This document shows positions 11,613-12,712 of a DNA stretch of 12,712 nt, one piece after another (the first letter of the stretch is position 1; each line of letters opens with the position of its first letter). Location: NCBI GenBank assembly GCA_965651815.1, contig CBFGTJ010000088.1, forward strand, positions 1 through 12,712. Direction: 5' to 3'. Origin of the DNA: CBFGTJ01 sp965651815. GTDB lineage: Bacteria > Actinomycetota > Acidimicrobiia > Acidimicrobiales > Microtrichaceae. The position numbers and the translations under genes are program-made. The notes beneath the pieces are model-generated. The model worked only from the letters and a program-made list of their open reading frames with translations, had not been told where the DNA came from and did not search any database.

Positions 11613-12712
11613 GCCTGCGCATCCACCTCGTCTCGGAGCACGCGAGCCCGCTCGCGCTGCTCGGCGGCGTCGACGCCGGCGGCCAGAACGTGCACGTCGC
11701 GGCACTCGCCTGCGGGCTCGCGCGCCTGGGGGCGGAGGTGGTGGTCCACACCCGCCGGGACGACCCGGCGCTCGAGCGCACCGTGCCGTTCGCGCCGGGG
11801 GTGGTCGTGGACCACGTCGACGCCGGCCCCCCGGAGCCGATCCCGAAGGACGCGCTGGCGCCCCACATGGGCGCGTTCGCGGACGACCTCGTGCGGCAGT
11901 GGTCCCGCTCCCGCCCCGACGTGGTGCACGCCCACTTCTGGATGTCGGGGCTCGCGGCGACCTCCGCCGCCGACCGGCTCGGCATCCCGGTGGCGCTGAC
12001 CTACCACGCGCTCGGGATCGAGAAGCTCGCGCACCAGGGACCGGCGGACACGAGCCCCGCCGGCCGCCTCGAGGCCGAGGAGTGGCTCGCCCGTGCCGTC
12101 GACCACGTGGTCGCGACGACCGCGCAGGAGCGGCGCCGACTCCTCGCCATGGGGGCGCCGCCGTCGCGGGTCACCGTCGTGCCGTGCGGGGTCGACCTCG
12201 AGCACTTCCGGCCGCACGGCCCCACCTGGCCGCCGGCCGCCGGTCGGGCGCGCCTGGTGTGCGTCAGCCGGCTCGTGCCCCGCAAGGGCATCGCCGACGT
12301 CGTCACGGCGCTCGCGGAGCTGCCCGACGCCGAGCTGCTGGTCGCGGGCGGGCCACCCGCGGCGATGTTGGGTGACGACCCCGAGGCGGTGCGCCTGCGC
12401 GCGCTGGCGGAGCGCCACGGGGTCGCCGACCGGGTGCAGCTCCTCGGCGCGGTGGAGCGTCGCGACGTGCCGGCGCTGCTGCGCGCCGCGGACGTCGTGT
12501 GCTGCACCCCCTGGTACGAGCCGTTCGGGCTCGTCGCGGTCGAGGCGATGGCGTGCGGGGTGCCGGTGGTCGCGAGCGCGGTGGGCGGGCTCGCCGAGAC
12601 CGTGCGCGACGGGACGACCGGGCGCCTCGTGCCGCCCCGCCGCCCCGAGGCCGTCGCCGCGGCGGTCCGGTGGGTGCTCGACCGACCCGACCGGGCCGCG
12701 TCGATGTCGGCC
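11609..12712 (+). CDS. Glycosyltransferase family 4 (partial, 368 aa visible)
   Basis: GTG 11609 overlaps the preceding stop as GTGA; GGAGGG lies just upstream. The frame runs off the right edge after 368 codons with no stop. It is a retaining GT-B enzyme of family 4, resembling MshA and sucrose-phosphate-synthase-type enzymes: GGVDAGGQNVHVAALACGLA (19-38), DVVHAHFWMSG (104-114), TYHALGIEKL (131-140), VVPCGVDLEHFRP (190-202), VCVSRLVPRKGIADVV (217-232), and the donor-binding E-X7-E motif YEPFGLVAVEAMACGVPVV (303-321; E304 and E312) followed by GGLAETVRDGTTGRLVPP. All the usual motifs are visible, so probably only a short C-terminal stretch is missing. As the fourth transferase in the overlapping series it probably adds another sugar to the same glycan. 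Confidence 0.9.
   Translation, partial: MSLRIHLVSEHASPLALLGGVDAGGQNVHVAALACGLARLGAEVVVHTRRDDPALERTVPFAPGVVVDHVDAGPPEPIPKDALAPHMGAFADDLVRQWSRSRPDVVHAHFWMSGLAATSAADRLGIPVALTYHALGIEKLAHQGPADTSPAGRLEAEEWLARAVDHVVATTAQERRRLLAMGAPPSRVTVVPCGVDLEHFRPHGPTWPPAAGRARLVCVSRLVPRKGIADVVTALAELPDAELLVAGGPPAAMLGDDPEAVRLRALAERHGVADRVQLLGAVERRDVPALLRAADVVCCTPWYEPFGLVAVEAMACGVPVVASAVGGLAETVRDGTTGRLVPPRRPEAVAAAVRWVLDRPDRAASMSA

Overview
The window is chromosomal DNA from a very G+C-rich actinobacterium. Almost every codon in the real genes ends in G or C, GTG starts are common, and gene ends overlap tightly. A SigB/SigF-type sigma factor and several actinobacteria-style hypothetical proteins fit Pseudonocardia, Actinomycetospora or a relative, but the genus is inferred from general style only. 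No rRNA, tRNA, CRISPR array, insertion sequence or phage gene was seen.

Left part (1-3965). The end of a small acidic protein gene on the plus strand meets a minus-strand block across a 12-bp hairpin at 188-222. Reading the minus strand in transcription order, the block starts with a SigF-type promoter (3860-3885) and a SigB/SigF-family sigma factor (3823-3074). A PH-like/Rho_N-like protein (3043-2471) follows 30 bp later. After a 97-bp gap come a 407-residue ferritin-like protein (2373-1150), a 231-residue ferritin-like protein (1117-422) and a 52-residue acidic protein (387-229). It looks like a stress module: an apparently self-activating alternative sigma factor beside two helical proteins with di-metal-type ligands.

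Middle part (3966-6422). Two small plus-strand genes of unknown function (3966-4274 and 4301-4567) are followed by a minus-strand pair. The pair is a UDP-glucuronate-decarboxylase-like NAD-dependent sugar epimerase/dehydratase (6187-5201) that overlaps by 4 bp an FMN-binding pyridoxamine-phosphate-oxidase-like protein (5204-4545). A 235-bp divergent intergenic region with overlapping inverted repeats separates this pair from the right-hand cluster.

Right part (6423-12712). Five plus-strand genes are each joined to the next by a 4-bp GTGA or ATGA overlap: a NodU/CmcH/TobZ-type carbamoyltransferase, a family-2 glycosyltransferase fused to a GmhB-like HAD phosphatase, a family-9 (heptosyltransferase-type) glycosyltransferase, a GT-B glycosyltransferase lacking the usual first glutamate of its catalytic motif, and a GT4 glycosyltransferase that runs off the end. 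Together they suggest assembly of a carbamoylated, heptose-containing surface or secreted glycan in a Gram-positive lineage that has no LPS. The sugar-nucleotide enzyme transcribed divergently could supply a precursor. The remaining ADP-heptose genes (sedoheptulose-7-phosphate isomerase, heptose kinase/adenylyltransferase) would be expected just past the right edge.
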